Positions 22,056 through 34,548 of a DNA stretch of 64,000 nt are shown piece after piece. The translations under genes were made by a program, and so were the position numbers. The stretch spans positions 2,294,001 to 2,358,000 of the forward strand of contig JAKSGN010000035.1 in assembly GCA_024180945.1 (NCBI GenBank). Direction: 5' to 3'. The stretch's first letter is position 1; every line of letters starts with the position of its first letter. The notes below the pieces were generated by a model. The model was not told the origin of the DNA. It saw only the letters and a list, made by a program, of their open reading frames with translations, and made no database searches. This DNA is from Macrophomina tecta. Lineage: Eukaryota > Ascomycota > Dothideomycetes > Botryosphaeriales > Botryosphaeriaceae.

Positions 22056-23831
22056 CCCATGCTGCGCAGGCCGGATTTCTTTATAGTGAGAATCATGTCG
22101 CTGCGAGTCAGAGATGCTATTCTAAAGATACTTTGGCCGTACCACTGGGCCTTCAGGGAGTCATTTAGGAGAGCAGAAAAGCTCCAGAGTACCCAGCTGG
22201 GTTCTCGTATGTCTCAGTCCTAAGTACGACGGAGAGTCATACGCCGTCTTGTGGCGCCTCTCCTTCTCAGATCAGCTTAACTGCCGGCCGAGGCTTCAGG
22301 ATTAGCGTAGGTTAACCTGACTGCTTACGTGACGCGCCCTTACGTGCGGATGCTTCTATAGTGATTGATAAAGGCATTGGGGTGGCCCTGATTGGCTGCG
22401 TAGAAGGCATTTTCAGGATACCGTGGACCGTGCTGGAGCATCGGCCAAATTCTCCCGGAAGCAACCCCAATCTTGGAAGAGCACACGTCAACATTTGGGC
22501 CCGCCGTATATTCCTTCAGTTATTAAAGGAGCCCTGAAGCAGATCGGCCAAACTGCGCATCGCAGTCTTGTGTGGGGGGTGTAAATTTGGTCTGCGATGT
22601 GGCCATGTTTCACGTTTGGCGTTAACTTTTGCTGTAAGGTGAAGCCGAGAATGTTTACCGTAAAGCTAGAATAAAGGTGCTAAGTCTCTCAATACTTGAA
22701 TGTGAGGGTGAGGTGACATTTAGTGCGGATAGACGCCACCTGCGAACGGGACAGACCGACTTCGTCGGTAAAGGTTAACCAGAGATCAACAAACAGTTGA
22801 CAGTATGTTGTGTAATTTGAGCCGACTGCAATGTGCGAGCGAGTCATGGAAGGGCTGATTGCCTACTCGAATTCGCAAGTGTAGTAAGTGACCGCTGTAT
22901 TCAGATGCCACGCTGTCAGGGAGAAGGATTTGAGTGGGTATAGCTCCGCCCGATACTCGCCGGCGTTTGTTCGATCACCAGAACTTGCTCGAGATGGCGT
23001 GCGGCAACATGCATAAGCGGGAGCCTGTGGGCCACAGGGCGACAGGTATCAGAGCGCCACCGGCTTGGCGGATGTTGTACTAGAGCTTGTCCCTTGGCTC
23101 AGTCGTCAGTGGAGGGGGGCTGGCCTGCGTTCGTGCACGACCGAAAATTGAGCTTACGTCTCACCGCATATCTTTCCTCAGCCCATGTGTATCCTTGCCT
23201 AAAGGATTCGGCAGTTTTGAGGATTGAGTACAGAATGTGGTGTGCCCCAGCACTTCCGCTGGCCGTATGAGAGTATGGCGATCCGTGTACGGTTTTCGCG
23301 GAAAGCTAGAGCGTATTATCTGGGAAGACAAGTCAAGGATCCTCTTGTATAAGACATCGTTCCAGACAATAACAGGATATCAAGTGCCGTTACCTCACGC
23401 TAAATTTGACTAGCGATCGCTACCGATTGATGATTTAAAATGGCCCCTATTTCAAAAAAGTCCTATTAAGACCAAGAGGTCGGTCGGCGAATTGAAGACA
23501 AAGAAGCTATCAAAATTTCGAAAAGTGAGACTTGGTCCAAGATAGAGTGATCTATGATGCCAGTTTTATGATGGCGTGAAAACTTCCAAGTTTGCCAAAG
23601 CCCCAAGGAACAAGACAGAGAGCAGACACCAAAGAACTTAGGCCTTCGTATGTTACTGGTTGAACCCTAACAAGCTTTATGATGGCGGGATCCGCGGACT
23701 GCGGACGATGCATGGGCACGAAGTCAGGAGACTAAGAGCTTATGTCAAGCCTGACAATCTCCTCGACATATTCTTGGACCAATTTTGCTACCGACCCACT
23801 TTCTGATTGGCCTATCGGCGACTGAGTCAGT
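22056..23831. other. Gene-poor stretch, no supported gene
   Basis: 1.8 kb with few open frames, moderate A+T and no recognised element on either strand. Confidence 0.55.
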
Positions 23832-25265
23832 TCAATGCCGCCAAGGGATGTCCAGTTCAATGCCGGGACAGGGGGAAGCAGGGATACGGTACAGAAGTCT
23901 CAAGAACACTGTGTGGAGCGTGGTAGGGATGGCTGAAGAGAGGCCATGGTCCCGGTACTTACACGTGAAAAAGAAATCAGGGAGTTGGGATACATGGATC
24001 CCCACTCTAGGCTCTAGTCGGCCTTGTCCACGACCTGTGGAAGGCTCATTGTCGTTCTGGCCAAACAGCGTGTACGTATGGGCGCCAGTTCCGATGTTTG
24101 AGCTGAAAATTGCATCATCCCAGCGGCCGCTCTGCCTATCCTCCATTTGATTCCGCCACAGTGTCCTTAAACAACGCCGTTTGGTTAGTGAAGCGATGTG
24201 AAAATAGATTTGTTGAGCGCTAGGCCATCTGGCGGGAAGCGAAAGCTACAAGTGCCAGGAGATGTCGATCGTTCACCGATGACGTTCCAAAAAAGTAAGA
24301 CTGGTGAGCACTTACAGAGCCTCGTATATTCCCCACTTGCTCCCTATCATCTCGCTGGTGACCTTGGCAGCATTTCCGGACAGACCAGTACTGGTGCGCA
24401 ACAGCCCTTCTATGACCTTGAACGGGAGCGGAAAGAGGATGCACTTGACCAAGGCGTGCACAAACAGGGCTGAGCTTGACAGGGCTGAGAGCTGTTAGAG
24501 GCTAGGTTAGTAATTGATAGGTACCCGGCGCAGCCAAGCTTCGAGTTCTCTACTCGTCCGGACTCCCACTTCGGCTGTTCCGCTCCGAACAACTCCGCTC
24601 CGAGGGATGACTCTGCACTCATTGGGGGCATGGATCGGCATGATGCACGAGTCGGACGATAAGGTAATTCAGCACCGTGGCACGGCAAAAGTTGTTCGCG
24701 CGAGCATTGATGAAACGAAAGATAAACTCACCACTGCTTGAGAGATGGTCCCAGCAACCGACTTCATCGAGACAGACGGAAACAAGCAGACGGTGCCAGC
24801 AAGCTCGATTCGCTTCGCTTTTGCGGTCGAGCTGTTTGATTGCAGTCTTTTCATCAACTCCAATGCAATGTACCCTCCCGCACCATGACCGACCAGAATC
24901 ACTTTGGGCAAAACACCACCCTTTTCCCCTGCAGCCAGTTCGTCCACACGATCCAGCAGCGCGGCCTCCAGGAGCTCAATCTCTCCAATCATGGCCGATG
25001 TGGAAGAAGGAAGCTTGTCTACCGCAGCAGTGCCGTCATTTCGGGAGGCTAGGCTCCGTCCAAGAACCTCGAACCGAGCTTCGACAGAGGAGAACGTGGC
25101 GCTGTTCAGAGCAATATGCAGGTTTGAGAGGAATGTTCCGTAGTAAGCCACTGGACCCGGACAGCCAGGTATGAAAAAGAGGAGGTAGTTTCGAGATTCC
25201 TTGTCGTCCGTTGGGGCGTTGGAATGGGGAGGCGGGAGTTGGATAACAGAAGAAAGAGAATCCAT
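23832..25265 (-). CDS. Lipid-droplet-associated hydrolase-like protein, nucleophile lost
   Basis: Probable exons 25265-24732, 24491-24316 and from about 24165 or 24135 (AAG or TAG acceptor, same phase) towards 23832; the 3' end is uncertain. LDAH-type features: an N-terminal NYLLFFIPGCPGPVAYYGTF strand-turn (family form FFIPGNPG), a helical segment, then VILVGHGAGGYIALE where the family has GHSxGxY. The nucleophile Ser is therefore Gly (residue 128). The second exon continues with the family's helical region, ending SGNAAKVTSEMIGSKWGIYEAL. The third has an FGQND segment matching the family's YFGxxD strand, but the following W-V and the C-terminal P-H-x-F-C histidine motif are missing. Hydrolysis is unlikely; this is a decaying paralogue or a non-enzymatic derivative on lipid droplets. 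Confidence 0.65.
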
Positions 25266-25390
25266 AGTGTATGGAAGAGCCAAAGCAGATTATTGGATAA
25301 TTAACACCGACTGCACGGCTGTCAAAAGCAAGGGGTGATCTCAAGGACCGTGGATCATTCAATTGAAAGCAGAACGGTCTAAAGGAGGAC

Positions 25391-25397
25391 TTTTATA
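25391..25397 (-). promoter_or_regulatory. TATA box of the LDAH-like gene
   Basis: TATAAAA on the minus strand about 126 bases before the ATG at 25265. A clean TATA suggests the gene may still be transcribed. Confidence 0.45.
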
Positions 25398-27672
25398 ACC
25401 TCCAGGCGCAGATCGGAAACCTCGATCCTCCCGGGAAAGCATGTCAAGCGAGAATACGACCTTTTGCTCTTATTCTCTCTCATGTTGATTCTCACGGACA
25501 ATGCATGTCAGATTCAGAGTGGCAGACAGCGACAGACGCAAGGCTTGCAGAGCGGTGGCTTAGCTGACCAGAACTGAATATCATCAGCTACTGCGATGCC
25601 ACGTCGGGTCAGCTCTGTTAGGGTGTCTTTTTGACGCGGCAAGTCTTCTGGGGCTGGAATTTGCCCTTCAGTCGGGAACTTGTCCAGTGAAAGGGAGGGA
25701 TAGTGCGTGCTTCGGGCGAGACGCAGCAGTGGCATGCGCACTCTGAAACGGCGGGGTCATACTGCCATCATGGAAATCGAAGGGCTTTGGGGCGAAGCAC
25801 ATCGAAAAGATGGCCTATGGTCTGAGGCGATTCCACTGCGCAGCAGTAGCGCACAGAGCTCAGGGCAGTGTCGGTTGAGAGATGAGGCTACGGCCATGCC
25901 GCCGCAAGGATTAGATCGCGTGGCTGGCGGAGGCAGTGCGCTGGATTGGGGAGTCCGGTGGAGGTTCAGATGCGTTTCAACGCGCGCGCATACCGAAGGC
26001 GAGCGGGAGCGATTGGAGAGTGGTTGCCTAACGGCAATGAAAAGGGAGAGGATAAATGGGATATCCGGATGCAAAGTCCCCTTGTCTAGCCTGCCAATTT
26101 GGCGTCCCCAGTGTCACCTCCGCAGATGCAGGCTATGTCAGGGGTCCCTTGTACAGTTGGATCGTACTCGGCTTACCCGCGCAGTGTACACAGCGCGTCT
26201 CATTGGTGTGATGGAAGAAGTATGACATGTCTGTGCGAAGCCGCCACAATGGCTGACAGGCAGGCATTGCCTATCGCGCGGAGCTGAACTGCAGCCAGAC
26301 CCTACTCAGAAATCAGGCGCCTCGCATGTCCAAGGAACGGGCGGGCGCAGCGTCGACGAGAGCCAATCCTTAGCACATGATCTAACGGCTCTAAGGGGAG
26401 ATCCGGAGCCGCAGGGCACACGCGGCGAGAGGCAGATCAGAAAACATGGCGAGTTGAATGTTCAAGAGGTGAGACCAAGCGCCCTGCAGCCGCCACCCAC
26501 CGGGTCGATCTCATGCACATAATCTTTCGATCCGCACTCTTCTCACAACCCGCCGTCCTGGACTGGATTAGCCCTACGGCTGATCAATGCCCTATCAGCG
26601 TCTATATGTGCACCAGGCCAGGCTCCATTCCTTTCCAGCTCCCGGTCGCCTCGAGACTCCGCGATAGCTGTGCCGCAGCCTTGTCGGGAGAAAGACAGCT
26701 GCATTCCTGCAGCCCAAGGCTTCGGCAACAGCTCCATCCCGCACTGCTCCCCGCAAACAGACTATCAATATATCCTGGCAAAAATAAAAGGCATGGGCTT
26801 TGATGATCTGCATGAAATCCGCCGGCACGCTGTACATCGGGAGATGCCAGTGGCCTTAAGATCAGCAACAAGCGCCGAGAGCCACAACCACAAACGCCTC
26901 CAAACAGATAAACGAATGCAATCAACAGCTGTTGATATCCAAGAGAATATGACAGGCCCATCCCAAATATTGCCAGCCGAGGCTGCTTAAGCGATGCCCC
27001 AATCGTTTGCCTTACGCTTCAAGGCAACTGAACGTCCGCTGTCCTGAGTTCTCATCTGCCCAATCACTCATCATTCCAGCCACAACCCCACACGCGCTTC
27101 GGAATTCAGATCGCCAGGACAGATTCTGACAAACACACAGCACTTCGCTTACATTCTCCCGCGAGGCAACTTCCATGCGCCCTTGCCATCAGCTCTATTT
27201 ATCCGCAGAGATTTCAATGGCGAGGCAGAGCTAATTGACCGGCCAGGAAGAATCCGCGTCCAAACATTGGCTGCCATCGCAACTCTACCTCTCTCGAAGT
27301 CGCAACAGAGACTGCTCACCCACAGAGCCTTGCATTTCCACATGAGCTTACGGCAGTAGTACTACATTCTCTGAGCAGAAAGACCGGAACAAGGGGAAGT
27401 AATCCGCAATAATTCCTCAACACAGCATGTCCCCTCTCTCCCCGCTTGCCAGGGGTTCATCAAATCCAAGTGTGCGAAAGAAAATACGAGATGCACACAC
27501 AGCTCTCTTATTTTCCGGCTTCTCGCTTTTATAAACGAGCTCAGCTTACAACTTGCGGGGATTGCATCCGCCTCCCGCCCCGCGAAATTCTCCCGTCCAT
27601 CCGCGCCGCGGAGCATTATGCGCCTCCAACCACATCCCACCACTCCGGTTCCAAGACCGCGACTTCACTCAT
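25398..27672. other. Intergenic region, no supported gene
   Basis: 2.3 kb. Overlapping frames of 60-170 codons on both strands, for example around 26500-26990, carry no motifs. Part may be the 3' region of the FAD monooxygenase gene. Confidence 0.55.
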
Positions 27673-29535
27673 CTAATCCCAGTCCCCACCCCCCAACTCG
27701 ACCGGCCTCCCCACCCTCATGTCCTCCATAATATCCTCGATATTCCACGGCTCGTACCTGTATCCCGGCGGATGATTCGGCGGCACGCCCTCAATCTCCT
27801 CGCCGATCGGCACGCCCCTCCGCACGCCGCCGACCACCTTCTCGAAATTCTCGAGCGCATACGCCTCCGGGTCGTGGCCCCAGACCCAGCGCGGCAGCTT
27901 GGGCGCGGCGCGCCGGGGGTCGAGCTTGACCTTGCTCCAGTCCGTGTCCTGGAGGAGCTCGGCGTTGCTGAAGCCCAGCTTCTGCGCGCACGCATTGCGC
28001 ACGAAGCGCATGCGGACGTGGGCGCGCACCGCGTCTGGCACCGCGGCGCGCTCGCCCTGCTCCTCCTCCTTCTCCTCCTCCTCGCACGCCTTGCGCAGGC
28101 AGGCGGCGAGCGACACGGCGTCCTCGATGGCCTGGGTGGCGCCGTTGCCGGAGGCGGGCAGGAAGCTGTGGGCGGCGTCGCCGATCTGGACGACGCGGGC
28201 GGCCGGGCTGGCCCAGCGGGGCTGCGGGTTGCGCCAGAGCAGCTCGAAGTTGATGATGGTCTTGGAGGGCGTCAGGGCGACCAGCCTGCGGAAGATGGGC
28301 GCCCACTTGTCCGGCCCGGGCACTTTGTCCATGCCATCGAGCACTTCGGCCGGCTCGACCGTGTTTGACCAGGACTCGGCTTCGCTGCCGGTGACCTGCG
28401 TGGGAGGCGCGTTAGCTCGCGTACGGTTATGTAGTTCAAATAGCTGACAAGCGAGGAGGATAACTGAGGAGACGGAGCCAGACGTACGTCGTGATTCATG
28501 ATCCAGATGATGGTGTCAGGACGCGTCAAGGTAAGGGCATAGGTGCCGGGCCTGCGATGTCCCGGCGTCAGTCCAACATCCACTGCTCATCCCCTCCCTC
28601 CACAAACACCACCAAGCACGGAAAGCGAGGCTTTTCACTCACCCCAACCACGTCCTCACAATCGGCTCATCCCCCTCCTCCCCCTTGATCATCCGAAAGA
28701 ACTCCTTCACCTCCGGATCGCGGTCCAAATGGGCGACCGGGAACGCCGCCCTCCACATCGCCCTGCCCGACGAAATCGCCTTGACCTGGCCGCCCACAAT
28801 CTTCTGGCTCTTGCTCCCCACGCCATCCGCGGCAATCACCACATCCGCCTCAAACCCCTCGCCCCGATCCGTCACGACGCCCGCCCTGCCCCTCTGCTCA
28901 TCCTCCCAGTAATCGACGACCCTCTTCCCGAACTGCACCTTGACGCCGAGCCGCTCGACCTGGCTGACGAACATCTTGTACACGAGCGGGCGCATCTGGA
29001 AGGTGCCGGGGGGCGTCTTGGGGTCGAGGCCCTGCGCCTTGAGGCGTTCCGCAACCTTCAGCGGCGCGATCATCTGGGCGCCCGAGTGCTTGAACGTCTC
29101 GATCCAGGCGTTGTGCAGCGAGATGGCGTCGTACTCGGCCGCCATATCGGGCCAGTGCTTGAAGAACCGCGTGGCCGAGAGGCCCATGAAGTACATGTCG
29201 CCTGGAGAGCCATCGTGAGTGGTTTTTTTTTCTTTTTTTTTTTTACCTCTTAAAAACTGCTGTTTTGCCCCTCTCCACTCTGGAAAAGGCACGAAGTGAA
29301 GGGCAGACGATTGATGACGATGGGGAAAAAAATGGTGTGGGAACACGTGATCGCAGCGGTTTGGGGTCTTTGGAAACTTACCGGCCGTGTTGATGGAAGC
29401 GTTGCGCTCGAGCACCTGCACGTTGTGCCCATTGCGAATGCACTCGATCGCGGCCGTCAAGCCGGCCAGGCCGGTGCCCACGACGAGTACGTTGAGGCCG
29501 GACGGCGGGTAGGACCCGACGGGCTTGGATTCCAT
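27673..29535 (-). CDS. FAD-dependent aromatic monooxygenase (group A)
   Basis: Four exons, 29535-29382, 29201-28643, 28551-28488 and 28395-27673, giving 499 residues; the first intron (180 nt) contains an A-rich tract. All three class signatures are present: the GTGLAG dinucleotide turn at residues 20-25, the DG motif in VVIAADGVGSKS, and the GD motif in VVQIGDAAHSFLPASGNG. This is the salicylate-hydroxylase/PHBH type, which uses NAD(P)H and O2 to hydroxylate aromatic rings or related substrates. A Glu/Lys-rich insertion (EEEEKEEEQGE) follows the GD motif. No signal peptide or C-terminal helix, so cytosolic. It is divergent from the P450 gene 1.5 kb away and opens the run of tailoring-type genes up to 43.5 kb. 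The substrate cannot be told. Confidence 0.87.
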
Positions 29536-30999
29536 CGCGGGTAATAGGGAAGAACCAAGACTGGCGGGCTTTACTGCAGTGCGGCGGGCTCTCTTTCTTT
29601 GCGCCGAGAGGTATGTGCACGCTAGGAAAACTACCGTGTTGGGAAGAGGGCGATCTGCGTGATGGCTGGGGAGAAGGAGGAAGTGAAACAGGGACGCAAA
29701 CACGTGCAGACGTTGCGGCTCGTGGCTGTGTGAGTGCAGAGTCCAGAGCCGACGAAGAGCAAGTCAAGAAGACGGCGTAAACCTTCCACGGCCTCTGTAT
29801 AAAGTACGGCAGAAATGCCGCACTTCGGGATAGGGACGTGAGCTCAATTCCCCGAAGAAATGGTGAGCAGCCGCTTCGCCGGGTAGTTCGCTCGGGAAGG
29901 GCTGTGCAACCGACTCACGCCCTGGAGGGCGCGCGGAGAAGCTTCCGCCCGGCTCTCCACCCCCCCAAGTCCTATCGCCGGCGTCAAAAACTTGTTAGGC
30001 GTTGAAGGGGGAAGAATAAGGGAAGAATCCGTAATTCGATGCGGGGCGCAGCCTCTATGACGGCGTGATCCGGGAGCTACAAGGTTGTGCTACTGCCAGC
30101 TAGAGATTCACCAACGCTTGGCGGCACGGGTTACGGCAGCCAAGCCAGATATGGAGGGCTAGTACGTGCGCAGTGTGACGATGGAGCAGTAGGGCCAGCG
30201 GCTGGCTTGCAGCCATCCCAGCCGCACCGCCGCCTCTAGTATCGACTGATCTCAGCGTCAAGAATGGGAACTTGCAGTTTACGGAAGTCGTGAAACCATC
30301 ATTACCCTACAAATGCCCCAAAGCCGTGGCAAAGCATGGTCCCTGGTCATGTTGGTGCCCGGGACTTCCTTTTGGCAGGCAAAGCTACCTGCCATATCCC
30401 GCCCACCCCTTGCAAATCACCTACGCTCGTGACGCCGTCAACTTCTTGTCAATGCATACAAGCCTTCTGCGAGCGGCCGAGACGCAGATGGTGCCCATCG
30501 GCCATCCATGGAGCATCCATAGTTTTTGCATTCTCCGACGTCGCCATCCTCGGTGCGGAGAGTCCGACCTCATTCCCGTAGTCACCATGAAGTAGAGGCA
30601 GTTGGAGGCCGAAACACAATTGGCTATTCATTGCAGAACTTACTCTCCTGTCCATGCTTCCCGATGGTTGCTCGACGTTTGGGGAAGCGAGCGAATTGAA
30701 GTCACTCGGGGAGCCATGTGCCAGTTAACTCCACTCCCTCCTCAGCTAGCCGTTCACAAAGTGTGATGAGGTGGGGGTTTGTTTTTCGGACCTCCTGGAT
30801 CGAACGGCTCGTACGAAGTCTTGGAAGGCGAGGTATCAGACCGGCTCCTAAGCAAGGCCGCCCTGGCCTTTGGTGCACACGCTTAGCTTGTGCCCTTGTA
30901 GTTAATGAGATATCTCCCTCTGCCACAGCGTCTTCGACTTTCCAACGTTTGTCCCATCCTTTGAATCAATCAGTCTGCTTCCCTGCTGTCCACGCAATC
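29536..30999. promoter_or_regulatory. Divergent upstream region between monooxygenase and P450
   Basis: 1.46 kb between divergent starts. Contains the promoters of both genes and no supported frame. An upstream Met at 30718 in frame with the P450 lies in unconserved sequence and is not used. Confidence 0.5.
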
Positions 31000-32817
31000 A
31001 TGCATCTCTTCACATACGTTGTTCTCGCCATCTCCTTGGCAGCCCTCGCGGTCCTCAAGCTCATCCAGTCATTCAAAGCGAAGAATGACCCCTCCGGCCC
31101 CCCTGGGCCAACCCTCCTGCCCTACCTGGGGCGGGTCCATGACCTGCCCATCCAATACATGTGGCTCAAGTTCAAGGAATGGGCCGACACGTACGGCAAA
31201 ACCGGGCTCTACCGCACCGAGATGCTCGGGGCCAAGTTCATCGTCGTGTCAGATGAAAAGGTTGCCGAGGAGCTTCTGGTCAAGCGCGCGAAGCACAACT
31301 CAGACCGTCCCATGGTGCGCTCACTTTTTGACTCCAAGAGCACCTTCGGGTCCATGGAATACTTGCCCCTGATGGGGAGGAATCGTAAGAGAAGGCGGGC
31401 CCTTCGTTGGCGTCTCATGTGCTGACCTGCGGCACAGAATACTGGGCACGGCAACGCCGGTTCACCCATGCCTACCTCACTGAAGCCACCAACGCACAAT
31501 ACTACGGCGTCATGAACTTTGAGGCCAAGCGTTGGCTGTATCGCCTCATCAACGATCCTAACGACTTTTGCTTCTCTCTCGAAGACATGTCAGCCAAAGT
31601 CATGTCTCATCTGACCTGGGATGACACGTCCGACAGCGCATACCTTACCAAGAGCGCGTGGGGGCTGTTGACGCAGATGTCCCCAGCTGGCCCGATCACC
31701 AATGTTGTCACCCCTCTCTGGCACCTGCCATGGCTGCTCAACCCTTGGAAGCGGGCGGAGCGGAAGCGCCACGATGAGCAACAGGCCTGGTGGTTGCACA
31801 AGCTCGTCACCGTTCGCGAGAAGATGGCCAAAGGTCAGATGAGACCTTGCTGGACAAGAACCTATCTGGAGAACGAGAAGAAGACCAACCTTTCGGGCGA
31901 CCACGAAGCATCATCCGTGATCGGCATGATGGCTCTTGTCGGCATCTTCACGGTGGCTGGTCCATTGTACTACTTCTTGATTGCCATGGTGTATCACCCA
32001 GAATGGCAAGCCCAAGTCCAGAAGGAAGTGGATGAAGTGTGCGAAGGGCGCCTCCCGACCCTCGACGATATGCCCCGGCTGCCGATCCTTCGTGCGTGCA
32101 TCAAGGAGACCATGCGGTGGAGGCCCAATGTCCCAACAGGTAGGTCCGCGAGCATTTGACGTATCAGCTGGGCTGCGCTGATCTTGATAGGGGTTGCACA
32201 CGAGACTGAACAGGACGATGAGTACAACGGGTACTTTATCCCCAGGGGAACACGCATACTCCCGCTTGACTGGTAAGTCTTTCAGCCGCGAAGGAGTGGC
32301 GCGAAGAAGCATTGCTGACCGGACTAGGGCGTTCCTTCGAAATCCCATCAAGTATCCCGATCCGGAGAGCTACCGGCCCGAGCGCTGGTTACAGTCCGGG
32401 TGGCCGACGTATCAAGAGCCTCTGACAATGTATCCTACCTTGAGGGGCATGACCTCCTTCGGATGGGGCCAGCGCCAGTGCCTTGGCCAGTCGGTCACGC
32501 AGGATGAGATGGTTGTGGCCTGCGGCACGCTCGCATGGTGTTTCAATCTAAAGCACAAGATCGACCCGGCAACAGGGGAAAAGATCCACATCCCGCTCGA
32601 CAAGTCCAATTCGCTGCTGATAGTCAAGCCTGACCCTTTCGAGATGGCGTTTGAGCCCCGCAGCGAGAAGCGCAAGCAGGAGGCGATCCAACTGTGGCAC
32701 GAGGCTGAAGCCAAGGACCTGCAGCAGAGAGCTGACTTCCTGAAAGTGGCGGAGATGCGCAAGAAGGCCGATGCCGAGCAAGAAAAGCAGGCGTCGGCGC
32801 TCACGCTGGAGGTCTGA
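31000..32817 (+). CDS. Microsomal cytochrome P450
   Basis: Four exons, 31000-31384, 31438-32139, 32191-32272 and 32328-32817, giving 552 residues. N-terminal membrane anchor (LFTYVVLAISLAALAVL) followed by a proline hinge PSGPPGPTLLPYLG; WARQRRF in the C-helix region; KETMRWRP with the ExxR pair; PERW; and the heme loop FGWGQRQCLG with the thiolate Cys near residue 441. It resembles O-methylsterigmatocystin-oxidoreductase-type fungal P450s by overall pattern. The oxygen-activation motif of helix I is unusual: where AG-x-(D/E)-T is expected the protein has VGIFT (about 296-300), keeping Thr but replacing the acid by Phe. The C-terminus has a charged helical extension of about 40 residues. Sits among other tailoring genes. 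Confidence 0.9.
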
Positions 32818-33566
32818 CGGGGCGCATGGTGGCGTGATGGGCTGTGTCTTCTATTCTCCGAGTGCCCAGTGGTCGCTTCGCAGTGGGATATTCCCTTCCT
32901 GTTGGTGAATGGGATGCAGAGGTCAGAGTGGACACGGCGTAGATAGCTTGCTTAACACCCTAATGAGCATCTCGAGTGCATTTCTGCCGCACGGCTACGC
33001 ACCCGGTAGCGACATCCGACGCTTGAATTTAGAAGTCATTGCATATGTAGTCACCATCAGCCGCGCGCGTGAAGCGAACGCGCATGAGCCAGGCTCGTGG
33101 ACACAGGGCATGACGCCGCGGTAGGCAATGCTCCAGGGGAGCAAGCCGGGTGAGCGGGCTGCACGTGCAGTTGGGCGGTCGTTTCACGAGCGCAGGCATC
33201 AGGTCGGGGCGGCCTGCGTCCAGGGATGGTAGTACAGGCTCGTAAAGGGTTCTCGCTAAGTTAGGCTAGCGGTAGCGTGGGAACGGCAGTGTCATGGCGT
33301 TGTTGACGACATAACTTTTGGCTTTGTTTTTAGCTTTCGGCTCCCCCAGTGTCGTCCGGACCAGGGCTTGGGATCAGCCTGTCCGGCAAAGGCGCTGTTG
33401 CGTCCGTCGCGGCTTCGCTGAGAAGGAGCCGTCCGAGGGGCAGGAATATGGCTTAGGCCGGCCGAGGGCGCGAAACGGTACAGGCCGGGCCGCGCTCATA
33501 TACAAATGCTGCGGCAGTGTCAGATTCCACCACCAAGGCTACTGCTCTGATAGCGCACCTTGCATC
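32818..33566. other. Intergenic region
   Basis: 750 bases between two plus-strand genes; 3' flank of the P450 and promoter of the DUF1772 gene. No frame supported. Confidence 0.55.
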
Positions 33567-34137
33567 ATGTCTCCCACCATTCCTCAGGCCGTCGTCGGCA
33601 CCACCATCAGCTTCTCCTACATCCTCCTAGGTAAGCCTCCGCCGATGCCTCTCCCCAAACCAGCTGACCGGGGCAGGCAACGCCATCACGCAGTCGTGGA
33701 TGGGGGTGCCGGCGCTGCTAGTTGACTTTCCTCCGCCGTCGTCGCCGGAGCATGCGGCACGGGCACAGCAGCTAGGACGGCAATGGCCCACCTTCTGGGC
33801 GGTTGGCAACAAGTTCTTCCGGCCCATCAGCACGCTCGGCATCTTCGGATACGCCTACACGGCATGGGCGGCATCGCAGGGCCGCGGGGGGTTGCGTGGT
33901 GACTGGCGGCTGTTCGCGCTCAGCGCCGCCTGCCACCTGGTGACGGTGCTGCACTCGGCCATCAACATGCAGCCCATCAACGACAAGCTGGACGGGCTGA
34001 GCGACCCCAAGAGCGGGCGGTCGGATGCAGCGCAGGCGGAGGCATATGCGCGCACGTGGATCAGGAGGAACTCGCTGCGGATTGCGATGCCGTTGGTGGC
34101 TGGCACGATTGCGCTGTTGCAGGCGCTGGGCGGGTGA
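33567..34137 (+). CDS. DUF1772 membrane protein, anthrone-oxygenase-like
   Basis: Two exons, 33567-33630 and 33677-34137, giving 174 residues. Family features: short N-terminal helix starting TTISFSYILLGN, then W-M-G-V-P, a helix after FFRPISTLGIFGYAY, the ALSAACHLVTVLHSAINMQPIN helix, where the N-x-x-I-N part is typical of DUF1772, and a last helix LVAGTIALLQALG. DUF1772 includes HypC-type anthrone oxygenases, which oxidise anthrones to anthraquinones in aromatic polyketide pathways, along with many uncharacterised members. The nearby SnoaL-like, NmrA-like, P450 and FAD monooxygenase genes fit such a pathway, but no polyketide synthase is in view, so the assignment stays at family level. Confidence 0.75.
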
Positions 34138-34548
34138 GAGTTGGGTGCTGACGGGCGCACAGCCGTTGCGCCCGCGGGGATGCCAGGGCCAGGGCGGGCA
34201 GCCACGGCAGCGCAAACGGAAAGGCCAGCCCGCTCTGGGAAGGTGCCGCCAGCCGCGCGGGGAGCAGTGCGGGGCTGCGACGCGTCTCAGCTAGACGCGT
34301 GCTTTTTCTGTCTTCATCTCATTCGAGTTTCCATCAACGTTCTACTTGCTCTGGCACCCCTCTGCTCAATCAATTGCTCGTGTGATTATCGCGGTGTTCC
34401 TGCCGATTCTGTCTCAGCCCACAGCCGCGAGAACAGTGCTGTTCGCACGACGGTGCAGCTGATATTGCAGCCTTCGTTATGCCGCCCTGCGCGCGACACC
34501 AGCTTCAGCCCAATGCAGGCGCACATGACATCAACATTTGCCAGCTAT
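34138..34548. other. Convergent 3' region
   Basis: 411 bases between the convergent DUF1772 and SnoaL-like genes; nothing recognised. Confidence 0.55.

Noticed and set aside
26513..26990. Overlapping frames of 80-120 codons on both strands
   Set aside because: No shared motif or splice support; mutually exclusive.
30718..30999. Upstream in-frame extension of the P450
   Set aside because: Sequence before residue MHLFTYVV is unlike any P450 anchor, and the later Met opens a normal membrane anchor.
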